Origin: Granulosicoccus sp045110515
GTDB lineage: Bacteria; Pseudomonadota; Gammaproteobacteria; Granulosicoccales; Granulosicoccaceae
Length of the DNA: 64,000 nt
Direction of reading: 5' to 3'
Assembly: GCA_045110515.1 (NCBI GenBank)
Contig: JBGCGD010000018.1
Coordinates: forward strand, 16,889-80,888
A program made the position numbers and the translations under genes. The number at the start of each line of letters is the position of its first letter. Position 1 is the stretch's first letter. A model generated the notes under the pieces. The model made no database searches. It was not told the origin of the DNA and was given only the letters and a program-made list of their open reading frames with translations. Of this stretch, positions 42,220 to 52,023 are shown in pieces.

Positions 42220-45200
42220 CTACATTTGCACGAGATAGTCGGGCGATGCCATGATCAAAGTGATGGCATCGCGGATTCTCTGACTAAGTCCGTCTTCGTC
42301 TGATGGAATTGATTCGATGTGGGATTGAAGAAGATTTCTAAGCCCGTCTGACATATTGCCACTGAGTAGCACCAGGTCCAGGTGATCGAGAAGAGCCGCG
42401 GCGTCGTCGGCTAGCGTAAGCTCATAGGTGTAATCTAAATAGGACGTTGATTGCCCGTTTGCGTAAGGGTAGCCGGCATACCCGACTTGTATCTGTCGCG
42501 CGATTCTGTTGCTGGTCGCAAGCTCATTACCTGCTGTGAATAGTTCGAATTCTGGTGCATCCAAGTTGGCATCAGCAACAGGGCCGGCCGGAGAGTAGGA
42601 GGGTAAAAAGAAATTAAATACAGATGGTGAGCGCAGCACAGCTTGTCCGGTTACTGTCTCCAATGTGTCCATCTGAGGTGACACGGTGTTGAACTCGTTT
42701 CTATCAGAGTTGTTTTCACCACGCTGCACGTTAAATGCTCTCCAGAGATGACTAAGCCTAAGAACGGGTTCGCGCAATTTTCCGTAGTGGCTGATGTCTG
42801 TTGGGATGGTGCGCGCTTCTGTATCTAGGAGAATCGCTTTGACGACAGCGCCTAAATCGCCACGAACACCGGTACCGTTGTTATTGAATACGTGTGCAAC
42901 CCTTCCAACATAAGCTGGAGTCGGATTACTGGTAACCAGTCGTTTTATAAGTTGCTTAGCAATGAAAGGCCCGACATTCGGATGGTTAAAGATGTTGTCG
43001 AGTGCCAGTTCTAAATCTTGTCTGGCCGTGTTTCCGGCCGGCGCTACAACGCCATTCAGCAGAGTCTTAGCATCGGTATCGTGGTATTCCTCAAAGGGTT
43101 GCATTTGATCAATCATGTTAGCGTTCGTCGATAGCCCTCTATCCCAAACGCCAGCATCAGCATAGTTCCAGCCAGTAAACACGCGTGCAAAGGCTTCAAT
43201 TTGATCTTGTGTAAACGACGGCGAGCCGTCTGTGGTTCCATCAACGTTTAAGTTGTGTAAACCGATTGAGAACAACTGCAGAATTTCACGCGCGTAGTTT
43301 TCATCGGCACGGGTTGAGCCGTCCGCCTGTCCTTTCGCATTTTGTAACATGCTCAAGTACAGCCCCATAATTGGACTTAGGGTGACTTCTTCCAGTAGCT
43401 CTCTGTAATTCCCGAATGCGTAGTTACGAAGCGTATCGTAGTAGTTGGTGACGCCATACTGAGCGTTGGACAAAGTAAAACCGGTGTCGGATATGACAAA
43501 TATTTGGCTGAGCGCGAACGCGACGCGTTGTCTCAGCTGGTCATCTCCTTCCACAACATCTGCCCACCAAATTTCATGTCTGGGTCCGCGGCCACTGTTA
43601 TTGGAATGAACCGAAACATAATCCAGGTGAGCTGAACCCTTTGATGAGAGTTGCCAATCAATCCAGTTGTTCATTCCCATAGTTTGGACTCGTTCAATGT
43701 CGGCAAGCGTTGGGCCAAATGTTGCCTGCGTGAGTAAACGAGCCGCTTCCGTATCAGTGGCTGGTGTTCCAGAATCCAACACCGTGATGGTGGCTGTCTT
43801 TTCGTTAGTTAGGCCGGCGGTGTCAGTCACCTGAAGTTTCGCCATGAAAGTACCTGCGGTGTCATAGGTGTGGCTTTGTGTCTCGTCGTTATCGTTAGTG
43901 ACCTTTTCACTTCCGTCACCGAAATCCCATTCATATTCCACGATTGCATCGTCATCACTGGAGGCGGAAGGGTCAAACTCAATGGTTAGCGGCCCGATAC
44001 GAGTTGCGTTTGAATCTTCAAAGCCCAACATTGAGAACAAAGCGACAGGCTCAGTGGGTGGGATCACCACTAACGTGCGCTCGGTCCATACCGATGCAAT
44101 GTCCTGGCGCTTTGTGCGAACTCGCCAGGTGTGGGAGTCGCTGACACTCAGATCAATGACAACCGCAATGGAACAGGTGCCCGCATCGCAGTAATCTGTT
44201 GCGGGCAGGTCCGCTAGTGTGGGCTGAGCTCCAGAGATACTATCGGTAATATAAAAATCGTAGGTCGTCGCTGCATCTACAGCATTCCATTGAAAGACCA
44301 CGGTGTCCTCCGATTCGAATTCCGTGGTTGCCAAAGGTAGTAACAGGGTAGGCGCAGTTGGGGTTACCACAGCGAATGAACGTTCTGACCATTGTGATTC
44401 AACATCGTCTTTTTTAGCTCTTACGTGCCAGCTGTGTGAATCGCTGATGCCTAAAGTATGATCGATGCTAATCGTGCAAGAACCGGCTGCGCATATATCG
44501 GCTGGAAGAAGTCCTGACTGTAACTCCTGCGCTCCTTCGTTTCCATCGGTAATGAAGAACTCATAACTGGTTGCGTCTGAGACTGCCTGCCATTCAAAGG
44601 TTATTGGTGAGTAAACATCAAACGATGTTAAAGCAAGTGGTAAAGCCAGAGTGGGCGCCTCGGGCGGCTCGATGATTTCAAACACAACCGAGAACGTCGA
44701 TACGTTGGAGTCGGTTTGCCCAACCGAGTTTATGGCACTAACTTGCCATTCATAGTTTTCCTCAATGGGTAGTGCAACCGTTGTTGAATAGTTGCATTGC
44801 CCCGAAACACAATTGTTGGTTAGTACATCAGTAGTTACCGCATTTCCGTTCGCACCTGGTAATGTAATTTGGTAACTCTCAGCACGATCAGCGGCTGTCC
44901 AAGAGAACGTAGCTTGTTCGTTTTGAACTACGCTTTCGCCCGATGCAGGAGCAATTAAGGTAAAGGTTGCGGGGGCTTCGGTGTGAGGTTCTAACGCTGT
45001 AAAGAAGGACTGCGAAAGAGATGAATTGCCGGCTAAGTTCTTTCCTCGAACACGCCACTGATTTCTTGTGCCAACAACAGTATTGATGACTTCAGTGACC
45101 GAACATATTTCGTCTGTGCAGATGGCGCTGGCGACAAGATCTGTTAACGAGATGGTAAATGATTTGTTCGTGTTGTCGTACAGATAAAAGTCATAGCTTT

Positions 45201-46914
45201 CTGCTTTGTCGTCACGTTGCCAAAGAAACGTGACGGTGCTACCTACGGCAACCTCTGAGTCACTCAGGGGGGAAAGCGTGACTACGCTGCCCGGTTTCTC
45301 TTGTATTGAAAAGTGTCTGGTTGTATACGCTGACGCGCCAACTGCATTGGTTGCTCTGACTTGCCATTGGTACGTATCAGCTGTCGGTAGGTCCATTGCT
45401 ATCGTGGTTGTGCAGCTGTTAGCGTCGCAGTTTGAATCTCGAACGAACGCATTAATTGCGTCCAAATCGGAATTGGCGGCGTCTGAAATCAGGAGTTCGT
45501 AGGCTGATGCCGTTGCAACTCTAGCCCACTTAAACCCCGTGTTTTGGCCAACAGGGATGGTTATGTCGTCTCGTGGGCTGGAAAGTATTGGAGCCGTCGG
45601 CGCTTCAGTTGCTGGTACTACTGAATTAAAGGAGCTTTGGGCCCATCCGGATTCACCAGAGGAATTGATTGCCTTCACACTCCATGTATGACCGTCATGC
45701 ACAGGCACATTTACCAATGCTTCGTAACGACAGGTTCCTTCGTCACAAAGATCGAATGCACGCAAACCTGAAATCAATGGAGATACATCACCATCAGGAT
45801 CGTTGTTGGTGAAAAAGAACTCATAGGTTTCAACTTGCGCTTCGTGTTGCCATACAAATTCAGTGACAAGGCCGCTGTTCAAATCTGCGTTGTCTAATGG
45901 TGAAACAATGCTTGGGGTGTTAGGAGCTGAGGTAGCTAGTGCAACAATCAGCATTCGATCTTCAGACCACTCTGACGTACCGCCGGTATTACTCGCGCTG
46001 ACCCGCCAGAACAACTCGGAGCCGGTTGCCGCTGTAACAATGGCATTTAAGGCGCAGCTACCGGTTGCACAATTGGACGGTTCGACGGTCTGACTGGCGA
46101 CTAGTGAAGTGGGTGCTTCAGGATTCCCTGATTTGGTGAAGATTTCAAAATCGTAAAAGTCGACGTCATCTGCGACTGTCCAACTGAACTCAACAGCGGT
46201 GGTTGATTGAATGATTTTGTCTGTGGCTGGGGCAGTCAGATTAGGCGATTCGGGCGCTAAGATCACAGGTTCCAGAACCGTGTGCGTTTGGGTATGATGG
46301 TCTATTTGACCACTGGCATCGAGAACAATGAGGGTCACGTACCATGTGCCAACATCTGGAAAGATGACCTGTGCCTGTCCAGACCCTAAATCGGTAAGCG
46401 TTGCGCTTCCGTTTTGAGCGTTGTCAGGCCAAGCATCCCAGATGTAGTGGGTGATGGTCTGCGAGCTGGTGCTTGATGAACCGTCGATGTTCCTAGTGAG
46501 CTCGTAGGCAGAATCGGTCGGGGCTCCGATTTGGGCATCCGGAGGGGGGCTGGCACCGAGTGTGGAGCTTGCGGTGCGATCGACACGCAGCGGTGCGTTT
46601 GGCAAAGCACTTAAGGACGCACTGCCCGGCGTGCCACGCTGAGCTGCCCGTGAGTACCACATGGCCGCTGCCGATCGGTTTACCGGAGCACCGCCTGTGC
46701 CCATTGCCAGCCGATTGCCCCATTCGTGCTGAGCCAGCTCGTCGCCTTTGACGACTAGTCGAAGCAATGCTTCGGTGGAGAGACCGGGGTAGTTATCAGC
46801 GAAAGTGTCGACATCACTGGCACTGGCAGCCATGCCCAAGCTACAGTGGACAATCAGAAATGCGCAGAAGGCACCTCTACATAACGCTTTTCTAATTGTT
46901 GTTAAACGGCTCAA
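42220..46914 (-). CDS. DUF1800 protein with large repeat-containing extracellular region
   Basis: A 1564-residue protein, much longer than the usual DUF1800 member of about 500-600. Order from the N-terminus: signal peptide (to about 28), a Sel1-like motif (EWGNRLAMG ... AMWYSRAAQRG, 64-92), a PKD-like segment (about 130-215), seven fibronectin-III-like repeats (about 223-950), each containing one C-X4-C pair such as NCATGSC, LCDEGTC, NCDANSC, ICTDEIC, NCVSGQC, ICAAGSC and YCDAGTC, then a clear PKD domain (YEWDFGDG, about 953-1045), and finally the DUF1800 domain (from LLTQATFGP near 1060). The pairs sit at the same place in each repeat and probably form disulfides outside the cell. Likely co-expressed with the DUF1501 gene. 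Confidence 0.82.
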   Translation of the reverse strand: MSRLTTIRKALCRGAFCAFLIVHCSLGMAASASDVDTFADNYPGLSTEALLRLVVKGDELAQHEWGNRLAMGTGGAPVNRSAAAMWYSRAAQRGTPGSASLSALPNAPLRVDRTASSTLGASPPPDAQIGAPTDSAYELTRNIDGSSSTSSQTITHYIWDAWPDNAQNGSATLTDLGSGQAQVIFPDVGTWYVTLIVLDASGQIDHHTQTHTVLEPVILAPESPNLTAPATDKIIQSTTAVEFSWTVADDVDFYDFEIFTKSGNPEAPTSLVASQTVEPSNCATGSCALNAIVTAATGSELFWRVSASNTGGTSEWSEDRMLIVALATSAPNTPSIVSPLDNADLNSGLVTEFVWQHEAQVETYEFFFTNNDPDGDVSPLISGLRAFDLCDEGTCRYEALVNVPVHDGHTWSVKAINSSGESGWAQSSFNSVVPATEAPTAPILSSPRDDITIPVGQNTGFKWARVATASAYELLISDAANSDLDAINAFVRDSNCDANSCTTTIAMDLPTADTYQWQVRATNAVGASAYTTRHFSIQEKPGSVVTLSPLSDSEVAVGSTVTFLWQRDDKAESYDFYLYDNTNKSFTISLTDLVASAICTDEICSVTEVINTVVGTRNQWRVRGKNLAGNSSLSQSFFTALEPHTEAPATFTLIAPASGESVVQNEQATFSWTAADRAESYQITLPGANGNAVTTDVLTNNCVSGQCNYSTTVALPIEENYEWQVSAINSVGQTDSNVSTFSVVFEIIEPPEAPTLALPLALTSFDVYSPITFEWQAVSDATSYEFFITDGNEGAQELQSGLLPADICAAGSCTISIDHTLGISDSHSWHVRAKKDDVESQWSERSFAVVTPTAPTLLLPLATTEFESEDTVVFQWNAVDAATTYDFYITDSISGAQPTLADLPATDYCDAGTCSIAVVIDLSVSDSHTWRVRTKRQDIASVWTERTLVVIPPTEPVALFSMLGFEDSNATRIGPLTIEFDPSASSDDDAIVEYEWDFGDGSEKVTNDNDETQSHTYDTAGTFMAKLQVTDTAGLTNEKTATITVLDSGTPATDTEAARLLTQATFGPTLADIERVQTMGMNNWIDWQLSSKGSAHLDYVSVHSNNSGRGPRHEIWWADVVEGDDQLRQRVAFALSQIFVISDTGFTLSNAQYGVTNYYDTLRNYAFGNYRELLEEVTLSPIMGLYLSMLQNAKGQADGSTRADENYAREILQLFSIGLHNLNVDGTTDGSPSFTQDQIEAFARVFTGWNYADAGVWDRGLSTNANMIDQMQPFEEYHDTDAKTLLNGVVAPAGNTARQDLELALDNIFNHPNVGPFIAKQLIKRLVTSNPTPAYVGRVAHVFNNNGTGVRGDLGAVVKAILLDTEARTIPTDISHYGKLREPVLRLSHLWRAFNVQRGENNSDRNEFNTVSPQMDTLETVTGQAVLRSPSVFNFFLPSYSPAGPVADANLDAPEFELFTAGNELATSNRIARQIQVGYAGYPYANGQSTSYLDYTYELTLADDAAALLDHLDLVLLSGNMSDGLRNLLQSHIESIPSDEDGLSQRIRDAITLIMASPDYLVQM

Positions 46915-47323
46915 GGAAAGTCAGTTTTCCATGTTTCGGTTTGTGCCGGAGTGGCTGGTAACAGCTGTAAAAGGCCAGATAGCTTTGGTTCACTTTCTGT
47001 GGCGATATTATGACGATGTCAGCGTTCTTCAGGTATTGCAAGTTTAGTGGTTTTGACACAATTAAGCCTGCATATATTCAAAATGTTAACGGACACTCAT
47101 ATTGGTGAAAACGCCGTAATAGAAATTTTAATCGCCATGCAGTTTAATACGCCCTTGCGGCCCTTAATAGCGCCGGTTCTGTTAGTGGACAATTTAAACT
47201 TTAGAGCAGTTATTGGTAGGCCAAAAGGGATAAACAGGATGAAGCAGGGTCCGATAATTAATAAAAAAACAGTGCTAGCTCAATGCCTTTCCGACTTACT
47301 CGATGCACAAAGGCAAATACCCT
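46915..47323. other. Intergenic region upstream of both the DUF1800 and alpha/beta-hydrolase genes
   Basis: 409 bases holding divergent upstream regions. A 96-codon frame (47047-47337) overlaps the hydrolase start and shows no recognisable motif, so it is not called. I see no RNA gene or terminator. Promoters for both directions are expected but not distinguishable by eye. Confidence 0.45.
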
Positions 47324-48496
47324 ATGTTGCGATGTAAAGCTTCGGTGATTCTCGCGATAGTCACGGCGCTAGTGATGTCATTGAACTCTGCTGTTTCTGC
47401 AGAGGATCGTTACGCTGGTTTTCCGGAACCTCAATCAGACTTTAACGCACATATCGTGGAAGTCGAGCGCTACCTGTCTAAGACACAGATGAAGCAGCGT
47501 ACGGAAGATGATGTCCAATACAACTTACCGTTTGAAATCACCGCAGCGCAGGACGTCCCGTATCGTGGCAAATTTATGCTGTTCCACGGGCTCAATGATT
47601 CGCCCTATATCTGGAGTGATATTGCACCGGAATTAAGCAGCCGTGGATTTGATGTGAGGGCAATTCTGTTGCCGGGTCATGGTAATTCGCCCGAAGCCCA
47701 GCTAGACATGTCTTATACACGTTGGATTAAGTCGGCGAGAGAGCAGCTACGCTATTGGCTCGTGGATGAAAACACCCCAATTTACCTTGGTGGGTTCTCT
47801 CTAGGAGGTGTCATTGCTACCGCAATGGCCGTGGAACGAGGTGATGTCGACGGGATGCTGTTATTTTCCCCTGCGTACAAAAGTAGTATGAATCACTTGC
47901 TGCGATGGTCTGCCATTTATTCCGTTTTCAAGCCTTGGATTTTTGGTGGCATGATCATCGAAGACAATCCCACCAAATACAATTCCATACCGGTTAATGG
48001 TGCTGCGCAATACTATAAAACCACCAAATACCTGAAACGCATCTGGGGCAGCACCCGATTATCCATGCCAGTGCTAATGATTGCGTCAACAGACGATTCT
48101 GTAGTCGATGTAGAACACATGGCAGGTGTGTTCAAAAGACGTTTCACGTCTGAAGAGCGTCAAATGCTAATTTACAGTAATGATGAAAACGCCAGAACAG
48201 AGGATCTCATCATGATTCGTCCCAGCGCTTATCCCGAACTACGTGTGCTTAATCAATCACATCAAAGTGTGCTGATGTCTGAGGCTAATCCATTGTTTGG
48301 TAAGAACGGTTCGGTATTGGTTTGCAACGGCAACGATTGGGCGACGTTTAGCGGATGTTTGTATTCACAGGAGCAGCATTGGTACGGTGCTCAGCATACG
48401 CCTTCACCCGATGGAGTACCTGTTGCCCGAGCAACTTATAATCCCGATTTTGAAACAGTGCTAAGACTCCTAGATGAGGTTTTTTCCATTCGTTAA
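47324..48496 (+). CDS. Secreted alpha/beta-hydrolase (lysophospholipase-like)
   Basis: A 390-residue protein with a signal peptide cleaved after VSA at residue 26. The hydrolase core has FHGLNDSPYIWSDIAPEL (oxyanion region), YLGGFSLGGVIATA with the nucleophile serine near residue 158, and a later aspartate in IASTDDSVVD; a histidine in NQSHQSVL completes the triad. The fold pattern suits Serine aminopeptidase S33 / lysophospholipase. Exported carboxyl-ester or lipid hydrolase is the best guess. ATG 47324 is chosen (AAAGG upstream); the frame opens at 47303. Its stop overlaps the stop of the convergent gene by four bases. Confidence 0.8.
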   Translation: MLRCKASVILAIVTALVMSLNSAVSAEDRYAGFPEPQSDFNAHIVEVERYLSKTQMKQRTEDDVQYNLPFEITAAQDVPYRGKFMLFHGLNDSPYIWSDIAPELSSRGFDVRAILLPGHGNSPEAQLDMSYTRWIKSAREQLRYWLVDENTPIYLGGFSLGGVIATAMAVERGDVDGMLLFSPAYKSSMNHLLRWSAIYSVFKPWIFGGMIIEDNPTKYNSIPVNGAAQYYKTTKYLKRIWGSTRLSMPVLMIASTDDSVVDVEHMAGVFKRRFTSEERQMLIYSNDENARTEDLIMIRPSAYPELRVLNQSHQSVLMSEANPLFGKNGSVLVCNGNDWATFSGCLYSQEQHWYGAQHTPSPDGVPVARATYNPDFETVLRLLDEVFSIR

Positions 48497-49260
48497 TACG
48501 GTGGCTTGTGACACTCGCTCAACTCTGGGGTGGCTACTGCAAGATAGTCATCGGCAGGAATGTTGACCAAACCTTCAATACCCAGCAGGCCTCGATCCAG
48601 CTGGGGCAGTTTAGCGAGTGCATTGGTAACCGCTTCAAAAATCAATTGCTCGTTATTCTTAAGCGCGGTTATGAATGGAAGTCCTGGTGTCGGGGCAGTC
48701 CATTCCAGCACTCGCAACTTTTCAGAAAATGCTTCGTGTTCCTGAATAAGGCGCCATGACACAGCATCAAGAGATGCGATATCTGCTCGGCTTTGCGCGA
48801 CTGCCAATGCAGATGCAAGGTGACCACCGGATTGATATTTGCGGGTAAACCAGAAGCTGTGTTCTTGTGTATGACGATATGGGGCAGCGTAGCCGGATTG
48901 AGAAAACGGTTGGTTGAAGGCGAACGTTGAACGTTTAAATGCAGATAATTCCTGTCGAGGGTCGTCTTGTCTAACAACGATAGCACTGCGGTAGTACCCG
49001 GGTTTGCAGTCAGCTAATCGATAGTCCGGTGTGCCTACTAATTTAACCTTATCGTGTAGCCATAATCGATACGGCATACCGCATGTTTGGCTTAGGACTA
49101 ATTCAGGGTTCAGCCAAACCGTAAATTCATCAGCTGATTGCGACAATGCTTCTGGGCTAGCTATGCCGCCTCTGTTTAATTCTTGCCGAATTAAAGACCA
49201 AAAACGTCGATGACTCGATGCTAGCTGTACTCGCTCGTACATCATTAAGCTTGCAATCAT
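48493..49260 (-). CDS. PhnD/SsuA-like substrate-binding domain protein without signal peptide
   Basis: A 255-residue protein. YRSAIVVRQDD, FAFNQPFSQSGYAAPYR, and LASALAVAQSRADIASLDAVSWRL match the PhnD/phosphonate-binding fold (PF12974-like), in which periplasmic members bind phosphonates or small oxyanions. Here the N-terminus MIASLMMYERVQLAS has no signal peptide, so it may be cytoplasmic, or a start further upstream may be missed. The gene begins six bases after the TPR gene stop and is presumably co-transcribed. The substrate is unknown. Confidence 0.68.
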   Translation of the reverse strand: MIASLMMYERVQLASSHRRFWSLIRQELNRGGIASPEALSQSADEFTVWLNPELVLSQTCGMPYRLWLHDKVKLVGTPDYRLADCKPGYYRSAIVVRQDDPRQELSAFKRSTFAFNQPFSQSGYAAPYRHTQEHSFWFTRKYQSGGHLASALAVAQSRADIASLDAVSWRLIQEHEAFSEKLRVLEWTAPTPGLPFITALKNNEQLIFEAVTNALAKLPQLDRGLLGIEGLVNIPADDYLAVATPELSECHKPPY

Positions 49261-49266
49261 TTAGGC

Positions 49267-50970
49267 TTAATCTCTTTGCTCGTTACAGCAGCTGGGCGCA
49301 TCATGAACAAAGGTATCTTTTCGACATAAGCAGGAGGATGTAATGGGAATATCCGCTTTTAATTGTGCGTCGTGTAATAGACGGCGAAGTTCTATTACTT
49401 CTGTTTTCTCATTGCGTTTTTCAAGACACTCTACCAGTCCATGCAAAGCCCATACGTTGTTAGGATGCTGAGCACAACGTTGTAGCTTGTTGTTCAATCC
49501 TAAATCCGTTCTGTAAACATCCTCGGCTTCTTCAAATCGATCCTGCTCGGCAAGCAAGGCTGCAAGCGCATGGCGGGGTGGGTGCATCCAAGGCCAGGGT
49601 TCAGAATAATGCAGTGAATCGTTTCTTCTTACGCTTTCCCTTAAGTGCGTGAATGCCTCGTCATAATCACCTTTATGGTAAGCAAGTTCGCCTTCCAACA
49701 TAGATTCACCTATAGCCAGAATGTCAACAGCTGGGTTGTTGAAAAACTCACGTTGAGGATCAATATTTGATACCGCCCTATAAAAAAGTTCTCGGTGTTG
49801 CTCTGCTTGCGATAGGTCTTTTAAGAATGCATGAGCAACCGTTTTGGCATAGTGATGCATAGCGATGGTCACAGGATAGAGGTCGGCTTCTGTGGGTGTG
49901 GGCTCATCAATAATTTCCTGCCAACGTCCAAAGCGTACGAACACATGCATTTTCATGGAGTAGTAACCTTCCATGGTAATGACCATCTGAGGCCTGTCTT
50001 TAATGCTCAATAACTCTTTGGTTAACGTTGCACATATCGCGTCTGCAGCTTCTTTTGCGCATTGATATTGACCTAAAAACATGCAGGTAAACATCATGAG
50101 ATGTAAATCATGCGCGCGTGCGGTTGTATAAAAATTGCTGACACCGGCATAGTCCACATAAAGTTGATCAGCTTTTATCGCCTTTTCACTGACTGTTTTT
50201 GCGAGGTCATAGTCGCCGGATAATACATAGATGTGCCCGGGCATATGATTCATATGACCTGCATCGGGGCAAAGCGTTGATAGCCTATCTGCTGATCGAC
50301 GAGCTCTTTCTGGCTCGGAAGACATTTCTGTTACGTGAATGTGCAAATGCAATATGGCTGGATGCTGTGTCTTTCCTAAGCGTTCTTTTTTCGCAATGGA
50401 GGTTTCTATGACATGCAGAGCTTCGAGAGTGTCTGCACCGGGAGTGGGCTCGCCAGTATTAACGTTCCACAGCTTCCAAGCGGTTCGCGTCATGATGGCC
50501 TCAGCGAACAGGGCTGCCACATCATGATCATCTGGATAGCGGTAGTACACCCGTCGCATAGCATTGGCGTAATCGTCATCCCAACGATCAAATTCTTTAA
50601 GGGAAACGGGATGAGGTTGTTGAAATCTTCTCGATAGTGCCTCAACCAGCTCTTTTTCTACCTCGCTTGCGTAGTCAAATGCCGCTCGCGCAGCCTGAAT
50701 ATGTTCGTAACAGATTCGGGTGGTATCGGTGGCTTCTTGAAGGCAGTGTTGACGCCATAAATTGTTATAGAACGGCCCACGGGCATAGGCGACCCCCCAA
50801 TGGGCCATGACGCAATTCGGGTCATGTTTTAGCACCTCTTTGAAACAGGTGACACCTTCCTCCTGATTAAAGCCGAAACACCAGTTAAGAGCGAGGTTGA
50901 AAAGGCGCTGTGCATCAGGCGATACCGTGGATACGGTTCGGGTGTGACTGCCTAAGTCGAAGTGTTCCAC
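49267..50970 (-). CDS. Tetratricopeptide-repeat protein, TTC38-like
   Basis: A 567-residue protein. Repeats are visible at AQRLFNLALNWCFGFNQEEGVTCFKEVLKHDPNC (about 18-51), HMPGHIYVLSGDYDLAKTVSEKAI (about 240-265), and GELAYHKGDYDEAFTHLRESVRRN (about 425-450). The HLHIHVTEMSSEPERAR and GHMNHMPGHIYV segments are typical of proteins related to eukaryotic TTC38. The C-terminal tail has SSCLCR and a CC pair. No signal peptide is seen. The function of bacterial members is not known. Followed closely by the PhnD-like gene. Confidence 0.82.
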   Translation of the reverse strand: MEHFDLGSHTRTVSTVSPDAQRLFNLALNWCFGFNQEEGVTCFKEVLKHDPNCVMAHWGVAYARGPFYNNLWRQHCLQEATDTTRICYEHIQAARAAFDYASEVEKELVEALSRRFQQPHPVSLKEFDRWDDDYANAMRRVYYRYPDDHDVAALFAEAIMTRTAWKLWNVNTGEPTPGADTLEALHVIETSIAKKERLGKTQHPAILHLHIHVTEMSSEPERARRSADRLSTLCPDAGHMNHMPGHIYVLSGDYDLAKTVSEKAIKADQLYVDYAGVSNFYTTARAHDLHLMMFTCMFLGQYQCAKEAADAICATLTKELLSIKDRPQMVITMEGYYSMKMHVFVRFGRWQEIIDEPTPTEADLYPVTIAMHHYAKTVAHAFLKDLSQAEQHRELFYRAVSNIDPQREFFNNPAVDILAIGESMLEGELAYHKGDYDEAFTHLRESVRRNDSLHYSEPWPWMHPPRHALAALLAEQDRFEEAEDVYRTDLGLNNKLQRCAQHPNNVWALHGLVECLEKRNEKTEVIELRRLLHDAQLKADIPITSSCLCRKDTFVHDAPSCCNEQRD

Positions 50971-51295
50971 ACAGGCTCCAAAGGTATAAAAATCCGTTAC
51001 GAAAATGAGGTTTGGAGTATAGCCCCAATTGCCCCTCAGACGTCGTGAAAGAAAAACCCATCAGTTGCATCAAAGTGCCACATGATGTCTCGTTTTAAGA
51101 GTTTTCAGTACTCAAAAGGGCGAAAAATAAGCCTTGGTCGAGGTTATTGAAGACTTGGGCACTACAGAAAGTAACTGTTAGGTCGAGACGAACTGTAGGC
51201 AATAGAGAATTTAGCGTTTGCAAGTTCGCACATTAATACAAGTCCCAACTAGAGAGTAGGTGTGGGCATCTAACGATCAAAAATAAGAAAAGTAA
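50971..51295. other. Intergenic region before the small secreted protein gene
   Basis: 325 bases that separate a minus-strand gene from a plus-strand gene, so both promoters lie here. No open frame, tRNA or stem-loop stands out. Confidence 0.4.
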
Positions 51296-51895
51296 ATGAT
51301 CAAAAAAATTCTGATATCCGTCGTACTATGCATGCTTACAAGCCCCGTTGCATGGTCAAATAATGGCACAGAGGTGGCGACTGTCCTGTTTGATAATAAT
51401 GAATATTTCTATCGCTGGTCTGGCGATGATCTTCATGAATTTACACCTGGTGAACAGAGCGTCACCGGTGATTGGAAAGATATGCTCACCATCAATCACT
51501 TTACCGATGTCTCGGACCCAGAAGAGCTGACTATATTGGCAAGAGATGTTTTGGAAAACTACAAAGCCAATGGAGGAATCGTACTCGGTGTTGATACGCT
51601 TCAACAAAAAGGGTCTCAACCTGCACAGTACATAATGGCGGTTGTGTTTGGCGCCCATGAGGTAGCTGAATATGCCGTTGTACGGTTTCAAATTCAGGAC
51701 GGTATAGGTACGTCCATTTCCTACGCACACCGTGAGTACGGAGAAGAGGTGGGTGAGCGAATCAACAGCTGGATGGAAGCTAACGGACCCCGAATAAGGC
51801 AAGAAATTAGTGGGCTACGCGATCTCCCAGCGTATTCAGAATTTCGCTCAGAGGGCAAGTACGCGTACCTGAGCGCGTTGCAGCAGTCGATTTAA
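51296..51895 (+). CDS. Small secreted hypothetical protein
   Basis: A 199-residue protein beginning with MIKKILISVVLCMLTSPVAWS, a signal peptide cleaved after residue 21. The mature sequence is alpha/beta with FDNNEYFYRWSGDDLHEF near the start and HREYGEEVGERINSWMEA late on. No cysteines occur in the mature part. I do not recognise the family. The AAGAAAAGTAA upstream of the ATG provides a weak ribosome binding site. Likely a periplasmic or secreted protein of unknown role. Confidence 0.65.
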   Translation: MIKKILISVVLCMLTSPVAWSNNGTEVATVLFDNNEYFYRWSGDDLHEFTPGEQSVTGDWKDMLTINHFTDVSDPEELTILARDVLENYKANGGIVLGVDTLQQKGSQPAQYIMAVVFGAHEVAEYAVVRFQIQDGIGTSISYAHREYGEEVGERINSWMEANGPRIRQEISGLRDLPAYSEFRSEGKYAYLSALQQSI

Positions 51896-52023
51896 AACAC
51901 GCCATCGGCTCATCGTTAAAAAAAACGTTCGGGAAAAAAACCAGAGTACGGACTTGATCTGCTAATGTAGTGAGTGATTTTCTGGGGCGTGCCGCCCCGC
52001 TCGAACACAGTAGTAGGTTGACA

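Noticed and set aside
47047..47337. 96-codon frame ahead of the alpha/beta hydrolase
   Set aside because: Overlaps the hydrolase start, no recognisable domain, and no support from context.
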